Shown one piece after another: positions 28,745-39,100 of a stretch of 64,000 bases of DNA. Below the pieces are notes generated by a model. That model was not told where the DNA came from, ran no database searches, and worked only from the letters and a program-made list of their open reading frames with translations. The stretch lies in the NCBI GenBank assembly GCA_025174535.1, contig JALBUN010000003.1, positions 806,001-870,000 on the forward strand, written 5' to 3'. The stretch is from Cantharellus purpuraceus (taxonomy: Eukaryota; Basidiomycota; Agaricomycetes; Cantharellales; Hydnaceae). Position 1 is the stretch's first letter, and every line of letters begins with the position of its first letter. Made by a program: the position numbers and the translations under genes.

Positions 28745-30322
28745 ATGACTGCCGGACAGCCCTATTATTCCACCAAGACGTTTCACGGAATGCCATCCGT
28801 AACCGATGCCCTCCGAGTCGACGTTCAGAATAATTGGTGTGCTCTTGCCGAAATCGCTATTGCTTCCTATCCCGAACCCTGCGCTCAGTTGGACCATCTT
28901 TCCCTCCTTCTGGAGTCTCATGGAATCGCCGTGCACAGAGTACCAGCCCCGCGCCCACCATCCCATTCTTACGCTTCAGCTGGCAAACGTGCATCCTTTA
29001 TAGCGGATACCTATGCATCGCCCAACCGTCTGAATGGCAGCGCTAGGGAGAAATATGGCAGCAAGTCACGACCCCTTGGGCTGTTTCCACAATCCTCTGC
29101 TCTGGTGCACGGCACTAGAGTCATAGAAGCTCCGCCAACAGGACCTCGGACGTCACCATCTGATGAGGCCTCACGGTCTGGAGGAGGGCCAGCTAACCAA
29201 GATGCGGCCGACCACTCACATGCACTGTTTAGCTCATTGGAAAGTGCAGGCATAGAGGTCGTGAGGTGGCCAGTCACTTCCCCGGCCAGCACACAATCCA
29301 CGGCTTCCGAAAGAAAGCTCGTGGATATTGACGAAACAGCCAGCACCTCAGACACGGAGGAAGAGGGGCCTCGATTTTCTCCATGTATGTATCTTGTTTG
29401 TTCTCTCTATCTGTATTGCCAACCTTTTCTTTTAGCCGATGTCATCATCCTCTCACCAACGCTCCTTCTCACACGTCTCTCGTCATGCACGAATAACAAA
29501 GGATTGGAGTATTTATGGTCCGTATTGTCTCAGCCTGCAAAATCAACCGACCCTAGTCGGAAAGAATCTGGAGACGGTCGAATACCGGGACACCCACCCC
29601 CTAAATCCCCACGCGCAACAACCACGCTTCTCGTCCGTATCACCGAGCCGGATGCCTCCACCCACAGCCCAGCTGTCCCCCCCTCAGTGACTTATTCTCC
29701 CCGTGCTTCGATAAATTCCATTAGCCAGCTTATAGCAAAGTCTGGCCTGGCGCCATACACGCCACTCTGTAGAGCACTTGTCCCAATCGACGAACGTGTG
29801 ATGCTATACGATCCGGCCCTTGTGGCAGATGGTGAGGCTCGAAGGCTGAAGAGTGTACTGGACCGCGTGCAGGAGGGGTCGAAAGGAAGCAATAGCTCGG
29901 GAGAAATGAGCGAGCTTTTCGCAGGGAGATCTTCAAGACGAGATTCAGCAATAAGCTATGGCACCTTTGGCAGTGTCGACCGTAGCGACGAGGAGGGCTG
30001 GCAATTCATCAGCGTCGAAGGGTACGACTCCTTGGTCACGGTCGCTAAGGATCTCAGAATACTGACTCAATCCCCCTCGTGGTCTAGATTGCATTTGACG
30101 TCGATCCTTCTGGTTTCAGCGAACCTCGCGCTGCTCAGTCTGGCACCTTCAAGCCCCGCCACATCGCTAATTCCGGCACCCTCGAATCAAGTCACACTCA
30201 AAAAAGTCTCGCAAGTCCTAGGGTCGCTCGGAATACGTGCCGTGTCGCTACCATTCTCGGAGCTGAATGAGAAAGGCGGCGGAGTGCATGATGCCGTGTA
30301 TGTACTCCAACTTCCTCCATGA
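28745..30322 (+). CDS. Unrecognised basidiomycete protein, about 508 aa
   Basis: Not recognised. The frame opens at ATG 28745 (MTAGQPYYSTKTFHGMPSV) and stays open to the TGA at 30322. A 51-bp in-frame GT-AG intron (GTATGT ... TTTTAG) covers about 29384-29434; removing it gives 'RFSPSDVIILSPTLLLTR'. The protein alternates ordered segments ('WCALAEIAIASYPEPCAQL', 'SISQLIAKSGLAPYTPLCRA', 'VTLKKVSQVLGSLGIRAV') with Ser/Pro-rich linkers. No signal peptide; one moderately hydrophobic stretch ('SILLVSANLALLSLAPSS') is too weak to call a TM helix. The long open frame and plausible intron support a real gene. Confidence 0.65.
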   Translation: MTAGQPYYSTKTFHGMPSVTDALRVDVQNNWCALAEIAIASYPEPCAQLDHLSLLLESHGIAVHRVPAPRPPSHSYASAGKRASFIADTYASPNRLNGSAREKYGSKSRPLGLFPQSSALVHGTRVIEAPPTGPRTSPSDEASRSGGGPANQDAADHSHALFSSLESAGIEVVRWPVTSPASTQSTASERKLVDIDETASTSDTEEEGPRFSPCMYLVCSLYLYCQPFLLADVIILSPTLLLTRLSSCTNNKGLEYLWSVLSQPAKSTDPSRKESGDGRIPGHPPPKSPRATTTLLVRITEPDASTHSPAVPPSVTYSPRASINSISQLIAKSGLAPYTPLCRALVPIDERVMLYDPALVADGEARRLKSVLDRVQEGSKGSNSSGEMSELFAGRSSRRDSAISYGTFGSVDRSDEEGWQFISVEGYDSLVTVAKDLRILTQSPSWSRLHLTSILLVSANLALLSLAPSSPATSLIPAPSNQVTLKKVSQVLGSLGIRAVSLPFSELNEKGGGVHDAVYVLQLPP

Positions 30323-32910
30323 GACAATAATGAGCCATACTTAGCCTTGTGGTCTTGTAGAATGGTGTTAAGGAGGGAGTCGTACGTGGATTCATCGGAT
30401 GACGGATATGCTGAACGCAGGCAACAAGATGAGTGGGATCAACCCACGACGGACGAGGAATCCACAGAACCAGGGTGCCTCGATACAATTACTGCATCAT
30501 GTGAGTTTTTGCACCCTATTGCCATCTCCCTCACCTATGCGTGAGTACACTTTCGAACACAATGCTAATACTTGCCTCTTGCAGTCTGTACATTCCTGTT
30601 TGGGCTATTCGCCACCATCTCCTCCTCCGCATCCCAATCCGATGTCTCTCAATGAATTGTATGCTCGAAAACATGACCACGTTCTTTTTGAGTCTCACTA
30701 CCCGCTTGTGTTTCACGCTCCTTCTTTCTTGTGCCTCTCTCATTGTACTTCTAGATTCCCACTGTACACTCCATGGATACTGATACATTATCTACCGCCC
30801 AGGGGGCACATAGACTTTTGCTGTATAAGTATAGCTCCGAATATTAACGGTGCTCGGCAACTACACAACTATCGCAAGCGGGGGCGGTGAGCGCTACGGC
30901 CGACAGCATATGCATAACCTTCAATAGCCATCACCGTATCTTACATGCACTCATATTCTCCGATGTAAAGGATGTAAAGGATGTCTTGGTCACTCTTTTG
31001 TTTCTTCCGCTTATTGTTGGTTACGGTAGAGTTTCATGTCAGGCGTTACGCCCTTGATCAATGAGGTGGCCGCTCTTTATTTCCATTGGGCGCCGCCCTG
31101 AAATGAAACCATTGGTCTTGTTGAATAGGGGGTGTGAAAGGGGTATGTATGTACGACCACCACACCGCCTAATGCTATTTATGGCAATGTTTACTCTGTC
31201 TTCCCTGTCCCGACAATGAATACATTTGAAACCCATTGAGCGCTGTTACGTTGGCCGTTCGCATCTGCGTGGTTGGCAAGGGGTGGGCAATGTGTACTAC
31301 TGGGTTATGCGCATTTGGTGGATCCTGATATATAGATGAGTCACCGGACGTGGGAATCCCTCTGGCGCACTGGGTGAAGGCGGGTGGGGGGAAATGTTTC
31401 GCTCACGCTCAAATCACCCCTTGCACCGTTTTTAGTATCTTCATCTCCCCCTCTCTCAGGGCTCCCGGTGTCTCATGTCGGAGTGAGTATCGAAGACCTG
31501 TGATGCCGCCATTCAACTTCAATAGACATCTGAACAAAAGATAACAGGAGGCATTGTGGAGCGTAAACTCAGTATTATGTCGACAGAATTAAGCCTCTGT
31601 TAGTAGTTCATGATACCGTGACATACTGCCGAAGCCTTGAAACCATAATGCATGGCGACCGTGCGAGCTGTATGGCGGAGTGAATCAAATAGTGGACACG
31701 TGCACTCTAGGAAAACTCGCGCGTGGAGAACTTTGGTGGGCCTGCACATTATTCTCACCGTCCGAGGTCGACCGGGGCTTGGTAATCGGACAGGGTCGTT
31801 GGTTAGTCAGTCGAGAGCTCTTCCATATGGCTTACAGTCCTGCGACCATGCCTACGAGCGGGGGGGAGGGGGTACGCGGCATGAGCTAGGTTCTAACGAA
31901 TGAACCAATTGCGAGCAAAAATCAGGCTGTGCACAAGGCCATACGAGGCATGATCAGCGGAGGGCCAGCCGCAAGAGCACCGGAAGACGGAAGAAGAGTT
32001 TAGAAACCTGCTTCCAGGACATGGTGACATGGTTATGTTTGTATTCGTGATCAATACGCGCGAAGCTAGTGTGGCAAGCCATGTGCATGAGGGGTTGGTT
32101 GAGCCGTTCCAGGTACTGATAGTTGTGAGTGACCCACGGACGAACGAGAGTACGAATATTGAGCTCTGCTAAATGCAGAAAGTACTTGTTGCCACAATCC
32201 TGTTCACGGCGAGATACCCTCATATGTCATGATAATACGTCCACTGGCAGTGAAGTTGTGGGAGATAGACTGAACTAAACCTCGAGATAGATGGAAAAAA
32301 AATGCAGCGCACTAGGTGGTCACACAAGGTGATGCATATGATGAGATTTCCACATAGTAAGGTTCCTTTGTCATCACCTGTATATTGTGGCGTCAACACG
32401 CAAGAATGCGTACATTATTATTTTTCAAGAGGTGAGGGCAATCTGGGCTTGTTGTTCCTCTGCGTTGTAGGAAATTCTGTTTACTTGAGCTTAGAGAGTC
32501 TTGTGAGTTTTGTCGCTTAATTAGCCGACTCTACCGTTGGGCGCTTATGAATCAATTGAGCGTCTCTCCGAACGTGGCGTCTACTGATGATTGCATGTGG
32601 ATGTCCGTGCACTAACTGATGCCTCTCTTGATGCCTTTATTAAGCATGCTCACTAGTTCTTTGTTGTAGTGGCTGCACATTTTTTCTGCTCGTAGGCTTT
32701 TAGTACATCAACATTCCGAGTCAGATCGGTTCCAACGTGTCGCTGCCGTCTCAGAATAGCGCCGTCTTTTGATGTGTCGGTTTGTATCAAATCGGATGTC
32801 TGTGGCTCGGGGGTTTCATGGGGATTTCCCTCAGCCGTATAAAGGAAAATGAATCGAATGAGGTTGCAACAATAAAGCCTTTCAACAACCGCCATCATCT
32901 CGGTGTTATA
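30323..32910. other. 2.6-kb gene-poor region
   Basis: Several short overlapping frames on both strands (for example 30399-30890), none with family motifs or a consistent exon structure. G-rich runs occur near 31860-31872. No transposon or RNA gene recognised. Confidence 0.45.
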
Positions 32911-33306
32911 ATGGGATACCAAAACGCCGCATCCTGTTCGTCAGTTACCCCAGGCTCGTCTCGCTTTCGGCAGGGACCCCCGTCAACATCACATGCAACA
33001 GGGCTCGACACCATTGTCCCTTCCAAATATATTAAAGGCAAGCGATACCATCATTTGCTTTCTCCAATTCTCATTATGTGATGTCAAACAATAGTGAATC
33101 GTGCTGATGGCTTTGTCGTGGATGACGAGGCGTTGACGGCCGCGGAAGAAGGTCGGTACTTTTGGCAACCCCCCAAAGTGAACCTTTGTGGATCGCCCAA
33201 GCTCTACTGGCAAGCATTCCAAGCAATGAGGCAGGTCGGGGAGTCAGAGACACGAGTTTTGTCACAAGCTGAGGTCCAAGAACTGTGTAGCCCTAGATTA
33301 TCTTGA
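32911..33306 (+). CDS. Small hypothetical protein with one predicted GC-AG intron
   Basis: Tentative. Exon 1 (32911-33037) starts MGYQNAASCSSVTPGSSRF and ends 'TIVPSKYIK'. Removing 33038-33094 (donor GCAAGC, acceptor AATAG) joins it in frame to 'VNRADGFVVDDEALTAAEEG', then 'RYFWQPPKVNLCGSPKLYW', 'QAFQAMRQVGE' and a stop at 33306. The second exon reads like a folded, composition-balanced protein rather than random sequence; the first is low complexity. No known family. Confidence 0.42.
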
Positions 33307-33647
33307 CACCGTTGAATGTAATGTCGTACATTTTCCCCCTTTTATATAAATACCATTTACGGCTTTCTTGTGTAAGTAGGCAAGATTGCTGTACGTACAC
33401 ATTTCTAAATGGTTGATTCTTCTGAGTGTACCAGTGACGGACATTAAACATAGCTTGACTGACATAAAGCCGGCCAAGAACCAGAAAGCTTGATTGTTAC
33501 TCTACAATTGCGAGACAATTACAATATAAACCAAATAATAGTTATGATGACAACCTCTAGAGTCGCTTGGCTTCGGCATCGCAGAAAGGTGGTTGGATAG
33601 AAGTGGCACCAGCGGACATTCCTCATCCTCTAACACAAAGCCGCCTA
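33307..33647. other. Intergenic
   Basis: AT-rich spacer with no gene recognised. Confidence 0.45.
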
Positions 33648-34064
33648 TTACGTCTCCTCTTCTGACGCTTGCGGTAGGGCGCCAGATCGCCTTTCTGGAT
33701 CCATACGCTGAGACCCATGACGGTCACGTACAATGCGGTACGGGTGCATTCTTCGTGCACCACTGGCCGCACATTTACGAGCATGTGCTGAAATGGCAGG
33801 TCCAATAAGCAGAATCGCCCGTGCCTCGGAGGGTTTACAGGGCCGGAAAGTCGGTGTTGTAGTTTTCGAGGTAGGCGATGGTGAGCTGGTCGAATGGCCA
33901 TCTCGGGATGTCGAAGATTGGCCTGGGAGGACAATGACAGCGTTGGCGCGTTGTAATGCGCAAGGAATGAGCCAGAACGAGTCGGGTGAGACGGCCTGAG
34001 GGCGTGGGGGTGGGGGTGGGGGTGATGGAGACGGAGAGTACGTTAAAGACGGGACAGAAGACAT
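33648..34064 (-). CDS. Possible small proline-rich hypothetical gene (weak)
   Basis: The minus-strand frame runs 'SPSPSPPPPPPRPQAV' (opposite the G-rich tract at 34000-34022), then 'DSFWLIPCALQRANAVIVL', 'ARAILLIGPAIS' and 'GARRMHPYRIVRDRHG'. The 'ILLIGPA ... GARRMHPYRI' stretch looks protein-like and feels familiar from fungal hypothetical proteins, but I cannot name a family. A 5' exon may lie at about 34240-34327 (MTVVLPALHSVFNESSL), joined by an intron whose ends I could not fix. Treat as a candidate only. Confidence 0.35.
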   Translation of the reverse strand: MSSVPSLTYSPSPSPPPPPPRPQAVSPDSFWLIPCALQRANAVIVLPGQSSTSRDGHSTSSPSPTSKTTTPTFRPCKPSEARAILLIGPAISAHARKCAASGARRMHPYRIVRDRHGSQRMDPERRSGALPQASEEET

Positions 34065-34974
34065 GGAACATGTTGATACGCGTCGGCCATGTTCATCCTG
34101 CGCTGCTCTATGAGAGAACAGGGGGAATGGTAAGCGAGGGGATGGATGTAGCTAGTCATAGAATGATCAGACATGTTATGACTTTGAGAGGAGGGAATAA
34201 TGCATACTAGAGTCTTGTCTTTGAGGGGCGTGAAAATGACGTCTCTATCTGATGATGGAGAAGGACATGGAGACGATAAGGAAGATTCATTGAAGACGGA
34301 ATGGAGGGCAGGAAGTACGACGGTCATGATTGCGATTGGCTCCTCAAGGTAGCGATAAGGATACAGAGGGAAGTGGTATGGATACAGCAGTGACGGCAGG
34401 CAGATTTCAGAGACAAGTGGGGGTGATGGAACTGGTACTTAAATAGAGATATTCGCCAGGGTCCAGCCTGAATTAGGGATAAGGAACAGTAGCGGGAGAA
34501 AATGGGGTTGCGCAGCTCGGATGCAGAATAGGAGAATGTTGCGATGTCTCTCTTAAAAAGAACACGGCTTGTTGGGACATGTCAGGGGACTATAGCCATA
34601 AGCACCATAGCCTCGTATGACAAGGTTTGAGACAGTAGCGGCGGGCTGGTAGACGTAGCAGAGATAAAAATCATAAGAGCCACACGTAATCTACGTAAGA
34701 ACCGTCTGGCTACAAATGAGAACTGAAGAACTTGACATGGAGGCGGCATGAAAAAAGCATAGCTAACCAGAAATGAAACCCAGGGAGGATTGCATGTGTT
34801 TATTCCACAAGCGGTCGGGCATTGAAAAAGTTGACGCCTCCGATTCACGATTCTTTTTGTTTGATTCCAAGCTACCTTACCTAAAAGGTCTTGGGCATTG
34901 TCCGCGGCCAAGCATCGCCCTAGAGGCCTCACGTGCATCACTGAAACCATATATTGTTCCTAAAATGGACGCGC
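34065..34974. other. Mostly intergenic; upstream of RPC19
   Basis: May include a 5' exon of the weak minus-strand candidate (to 34327). Otherwise no gene recognised. It should contain the RPC19 promoter. Confidence 0.4.
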
Positions 34975-35535
34975 CGTCGGGAAATTTGCCCCCAAAAGTT
35001 TCCATCGTAAGTTGATATATCTTCCTTTATCGAGACCACGTTTAAAATGAGTAGGTTAAAAGCGCATCACCAGACTTGTCCGCTACTACGTATCTTTTTC
35101 GACAGGAAACATATACGCTAGCTAATGCGCTTCGATGGATGCTCATGAAAAAGTGCGTCCCATTCACTGGTAGATTATTGTTGCTCATGAGCACGCCTCG
35201 TACCAGCCCAAAGGTTGAATTATGCGGATACAGGTATTCTTTGCCTCTTCATACCATTATGACACTAAGCATTTACGTTTGCCGTCTAGTGTCCCTCATC
35301 CCTCTGAGGAAACCTTTCAGATGCGGATTCAAATGTATGGTGTGTGCTCTCAATCGTTTTTGGGATACGACTGGAAAACCGATAACTTTACAATCGCCTT
35401 TCAGATAAACAGTCTTCTTTGCCTGCTCTCCTCAAGGCTCTAGATGACCTAGACGATCTCTATCGGGTCATACATGAGAAATACAAAACTGATCTCTCAA
35501 AAAGAGAGTACGAAAGGTTCCACGAAGAGGGATAG
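34975..35535 (+). CDS. RPC19: RNA polymerase I and III common subunit AC19
   Basis: AC19 dimerises with AC40 to form the alpha-like assembly platform of RNA polymerases I and III in the nucleus. The start is the ATG at 34975 (MDAPSGNLPPKVSI). Four introns, fixed by frame: 35007-35054, 35153-35206, 35234-35289 and 35340-35404. The joined product has the RpoL dimerisation domain: 'TTYLFRQETYTLANALRWML', 'MKNPKVELCGYSVPHPSEET', 'FQMRIQMYD', then the C-terminal helix 'PALLKALDDLDDLYRVIHEK'. About 125 aa, normal for the family. The usual DHTLGN is DHTL-like 'TYTLAN' here. Complete and well supported. Confidence 0.93.
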
Positions 35536-36126
35536 GCGCCTCACGCAAAGCGACCATTCGTAGGTACCCGGACCCCTCCGAACACTCGACATTGTCTTTT
35601 GTCCACTGAATGGATTTGTTACAATAGAAAGAGTTTGACTCTACAACTCTTACGGTACAATTCATGTGTAGTGAGAAGCTAATACTATTGAGTGGCAAAA
35701 GGATATACTTGTTGGGTTCCAAGTAAGGATGACTTTCAACGGTTCAACCATCATCGTATGCACATCCATCCTTCACATCTACCTCTGGAGCTCATAGATT
35801 CGAACAACTAGGCTCGCTGATTTCTTTCTCAAAACCAAGCCCTGCTCTACCAGTTTTACTGCCTCATACTCAGCAGTATTGTTTTGTATTATTAATAGTA
35901 ATTTTCCCACATCCAGAATAAGAATTTATATTTAATATTCTAAATCAGTCACAACTGTCATCAATACACCTGCATACATAAAGGTCACAGTCTAAGTTTG
36001 GCTTATTACAAGTCTTGAGTAAGATGTGACACAGTGACAGCCACGCGTTGTCACAGAATGATAGGCGCCAGTGATAAATCAATAAACAAGTACAAGCGCG
36101 TTGCGTTCGCTGGCTTCATTATCATC
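35536..36126. other. Intergenic, AT-rich; upstream of MSH6
   Basis: No gene recognised. It contains the 3' end of RPC19 and the MSH6 promoter region. Confidence 0.5.
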
Positions 36127-39100
36127 ATGCCCTCAGCCAATCCCAAACAACCTGGATTAAAGCAAAAGACTCTTTTAGGCTTCTTCAACAAGTCGACGGT
36201 TTCAGCGGCATCCCCATCCAAGGCAAAGCCATCTAAACCTGCCGCCAAAACTAAAGATGACATTGCCGTGAAAACGCCAATTTCCAAGGCCAAAAATCGT
36301 GATGAAGATGAGGATGAGGATATCGCAGACACTCTAAAACCCGACCATAGGTCCTCTGCAGCAAGCAGCTTCGAGTCGTATGGATCCCGCGTATCTAGCG
36401 ACGGCGCAAAAGAGACACCACCTACCAGTGACGTTATCGACATTGACATGCTTTCCGACCTCACAGATTTAGATGACATACCCATTGAGAAGTCTGTGAG
36501 TCCCTTACAACTCGTGACGAGCAGAGAGCGCGTTTCTGATGCGATTGTTACGTGTCTTAGAAGAAGCGCAAGCAATCTTTCGAGGATGGCTCCAACAACG
36601 TAAAATCAGTCAGCGCTGATAGGGATGCATATAAAAAGAGATCTTCTACGTCTAAGGTCTCTCCAGGATCAGAAGGGGTAGACGGGTCGTCCCATTGTAA
36701 GTGACTGTTGTAGGTAGTGTCATCCGCCAACTTGACTCTCCGCCTTTCGACTGTAGCCCGTCTCAAGCGACCACGCACATCCTCTCCCAATTTTGAAGAC
36801 TCGGAGACCGAGGGAAATTCTAGCGTATTTAGCAGGAAGCTCTCCGCGTTCAAGAAGATACCTTCGCGCAATGGTACGTTAATCGGTGGCGAGAAGATCC
36901 ATGTCACAACACGTCGCCTCGCCTCTACCATAACTGATCGATATGCCCTTTTATTTGCAGCTCGTTCCCAGACCAGTGGTCGAAGCAGTAGCAGCATAAA
37001 ATGCATCACATCAGACGAAGAGGGCAATGGTCCTAGAACGTCTATTCATAGAGGTGTGCAATTTGATCCTTTCGTGCTTCACACGTTTAAGCTATTCTTT
37101 CAGCCAAATCTCGAAGCGCTGCAAGCAGCTCCAGTAGATCGGTCGGTTCAGGAGACGATGATGACTTCATCGTCCCCACTGACTCCGAAGTCTCATATTC
37201 GGGGGCTATTGATGTAGACGTTGACTCAGGCTCGGAACTTGAGCTCAAAGCATCCAAATCCAAGTATAAGCCGGCTCACGATGCTGGAAGCAAGGCCAAG
37301 GGTCCATTGGCGAAAAAGAGTGGATCTGGTCTTCCAGACGGGAGTGCACAAACGTTTTTGTTGACAGCTGCAGAGCAACGGGCTCTGGAGAAAAAGACTG
37401 ACAGAAAGGATAAGGAAGATCCATTCTTGTTTCTGCAGGACATCAGAGACGTAAGATGGACTTTCGGATCTCTTACAACGCACATGCTCATACACTTTCC
37501 TTCAATAGAAAGATGGTAATCGCCCGGGAAGTCCGAATTATGATCCTAGGACCCTGTATGTTCCAAGCAGCGCTTGGAAAAGCTTCACGCCATTCGAAAC
37601 TCAGGTATGGGTGATTCTGCTCTTTTATTCTATGAAGCTAACAAATTCTCTGAAGTTCTGGGAGGCATGTGCATATCTCTTATTTGACACATTTTGTTGA
37701 TTACGGTGCATTCAGATTAAGCAAAATCACTTCGATACAGTGCGTCAAGGGATGTCAATTCCTGTTCTTTTGCTTATAGTAATTCTTTCCCAGATTTTAT
37801 TCTTTCAGAAAGGGTTAGCGATACTAGCTTCCTATTCATTTTGATTTAACGTTCTACGCCCATATCGTTGTTTTACAGGAAGTTTCTGGAGGTAAGACAT
37901 GAGTATCATGGATTCCTACACCTTTATTGACAGTATATATAGCTGTATGAAGATGATGCCAGGATCGGCAATCAAGTCTTTGATCTTAAGCTGACACAGA
38001 GGGTCAAGATGTCTATGGTAAGCATCGGGAAATATGTCACGGTAGACTCGTCGACATATATGTTGTCTCTTAGGTCGGTGTGCCAGAGATGTCCTTCAAT
38101 TTTTGGGCTGCGTATGTTGCTTCAAATAGCTTGTTGATGCCATGTGTTGACCACATCTCGATACGGCAGAAAATTTCTCGCAAAAGGTCCCATTTCAGTC
38201 ATTTGGAGATCAGCAAAGCTTACATTTGTATAGGCTACAAGGTGGGTCGTGTCGACCAGTCAGAGACTGCCCTTGGCGCCGAGATGCGCCGCACAGCCAG
38301 TAAGGGAAAGGCGAGCGCAGACAAGATCGTGAGGCGGTTAGTCTTTATCGCCGGACCCGCATACATATGGTTTACATATTCACCGTATCGTTTATAGCGA
38401 GCTCAATAAGGTCTACACGAATGGCACTTTAGTCGATGCTGACCTTCTCATCGACGATGAAGCGGGACACTGCGTTTCTATTCGAGAAGATGCAGAGTCC
38501 GATACATTCGGGATTTGTGTTCTCGACAGTTCTACCTCCCAATTTGACTTGAGCACATTTGTGGACGACGTATGCAGGACGAAATTGGAGACGATCATGC
38601 GTCAGTTACGGCCTAAGGAAATTTTATTCACCAAGGTTCGGGCATGGCTCGACATCAATGCTTTAGGGTGGCCCTTGATACATGATTTAGGGCAATCTTT
38701 CAGTGAATACCACGCGACTTTTTAAATACATCCTTGACGGCTCCTGTGTATGGACAAGTCTTCGTCCTTCTGAAGGCTTCGACTACGAAAAGACACTTCA
38801 TGAGCTTAAGGAGATGTATCCGGATGACCCGGATGAGATGGAGGAAGGGAATGGAATACCTGAGGTCATCAAGGACATGATGGGCAACAAGGATGCCATG
38901 GAGGCTCTTGGTTCCATGATATGGTGGGTTATTACATTCTGGCATGCTAACTGTGGAGTTAAGAAGTGTAACTTCCCAGGTATCTGCGCCAACTGAATAT
39001 TGACAAGGACATTTTGAGCATGAAGAACTTCAATATATACGATCCAATGAAGCAAGGCGGCGGGCTTATCTTAGATGGTCAGACTTTGTCGCATATTGAG

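Noticed and set aside
30399..30890. 163-codon plus-strand frame downstream of the 28745 gene
   Set aside because: Low-complexity, Cys/Ser/Pro-rich translation with competing frames and no family motif. It is probably 3' flanking sequence.
35760..35860. tRNA-like TTCGAATC segment on the minus strand (near 35796)
   Set aside because: A B-box-like TTCGAATC and a loosely A-box-like upstream sequence exist, but no cloverleaf with paired acceptor and anticodon stems could be formed.
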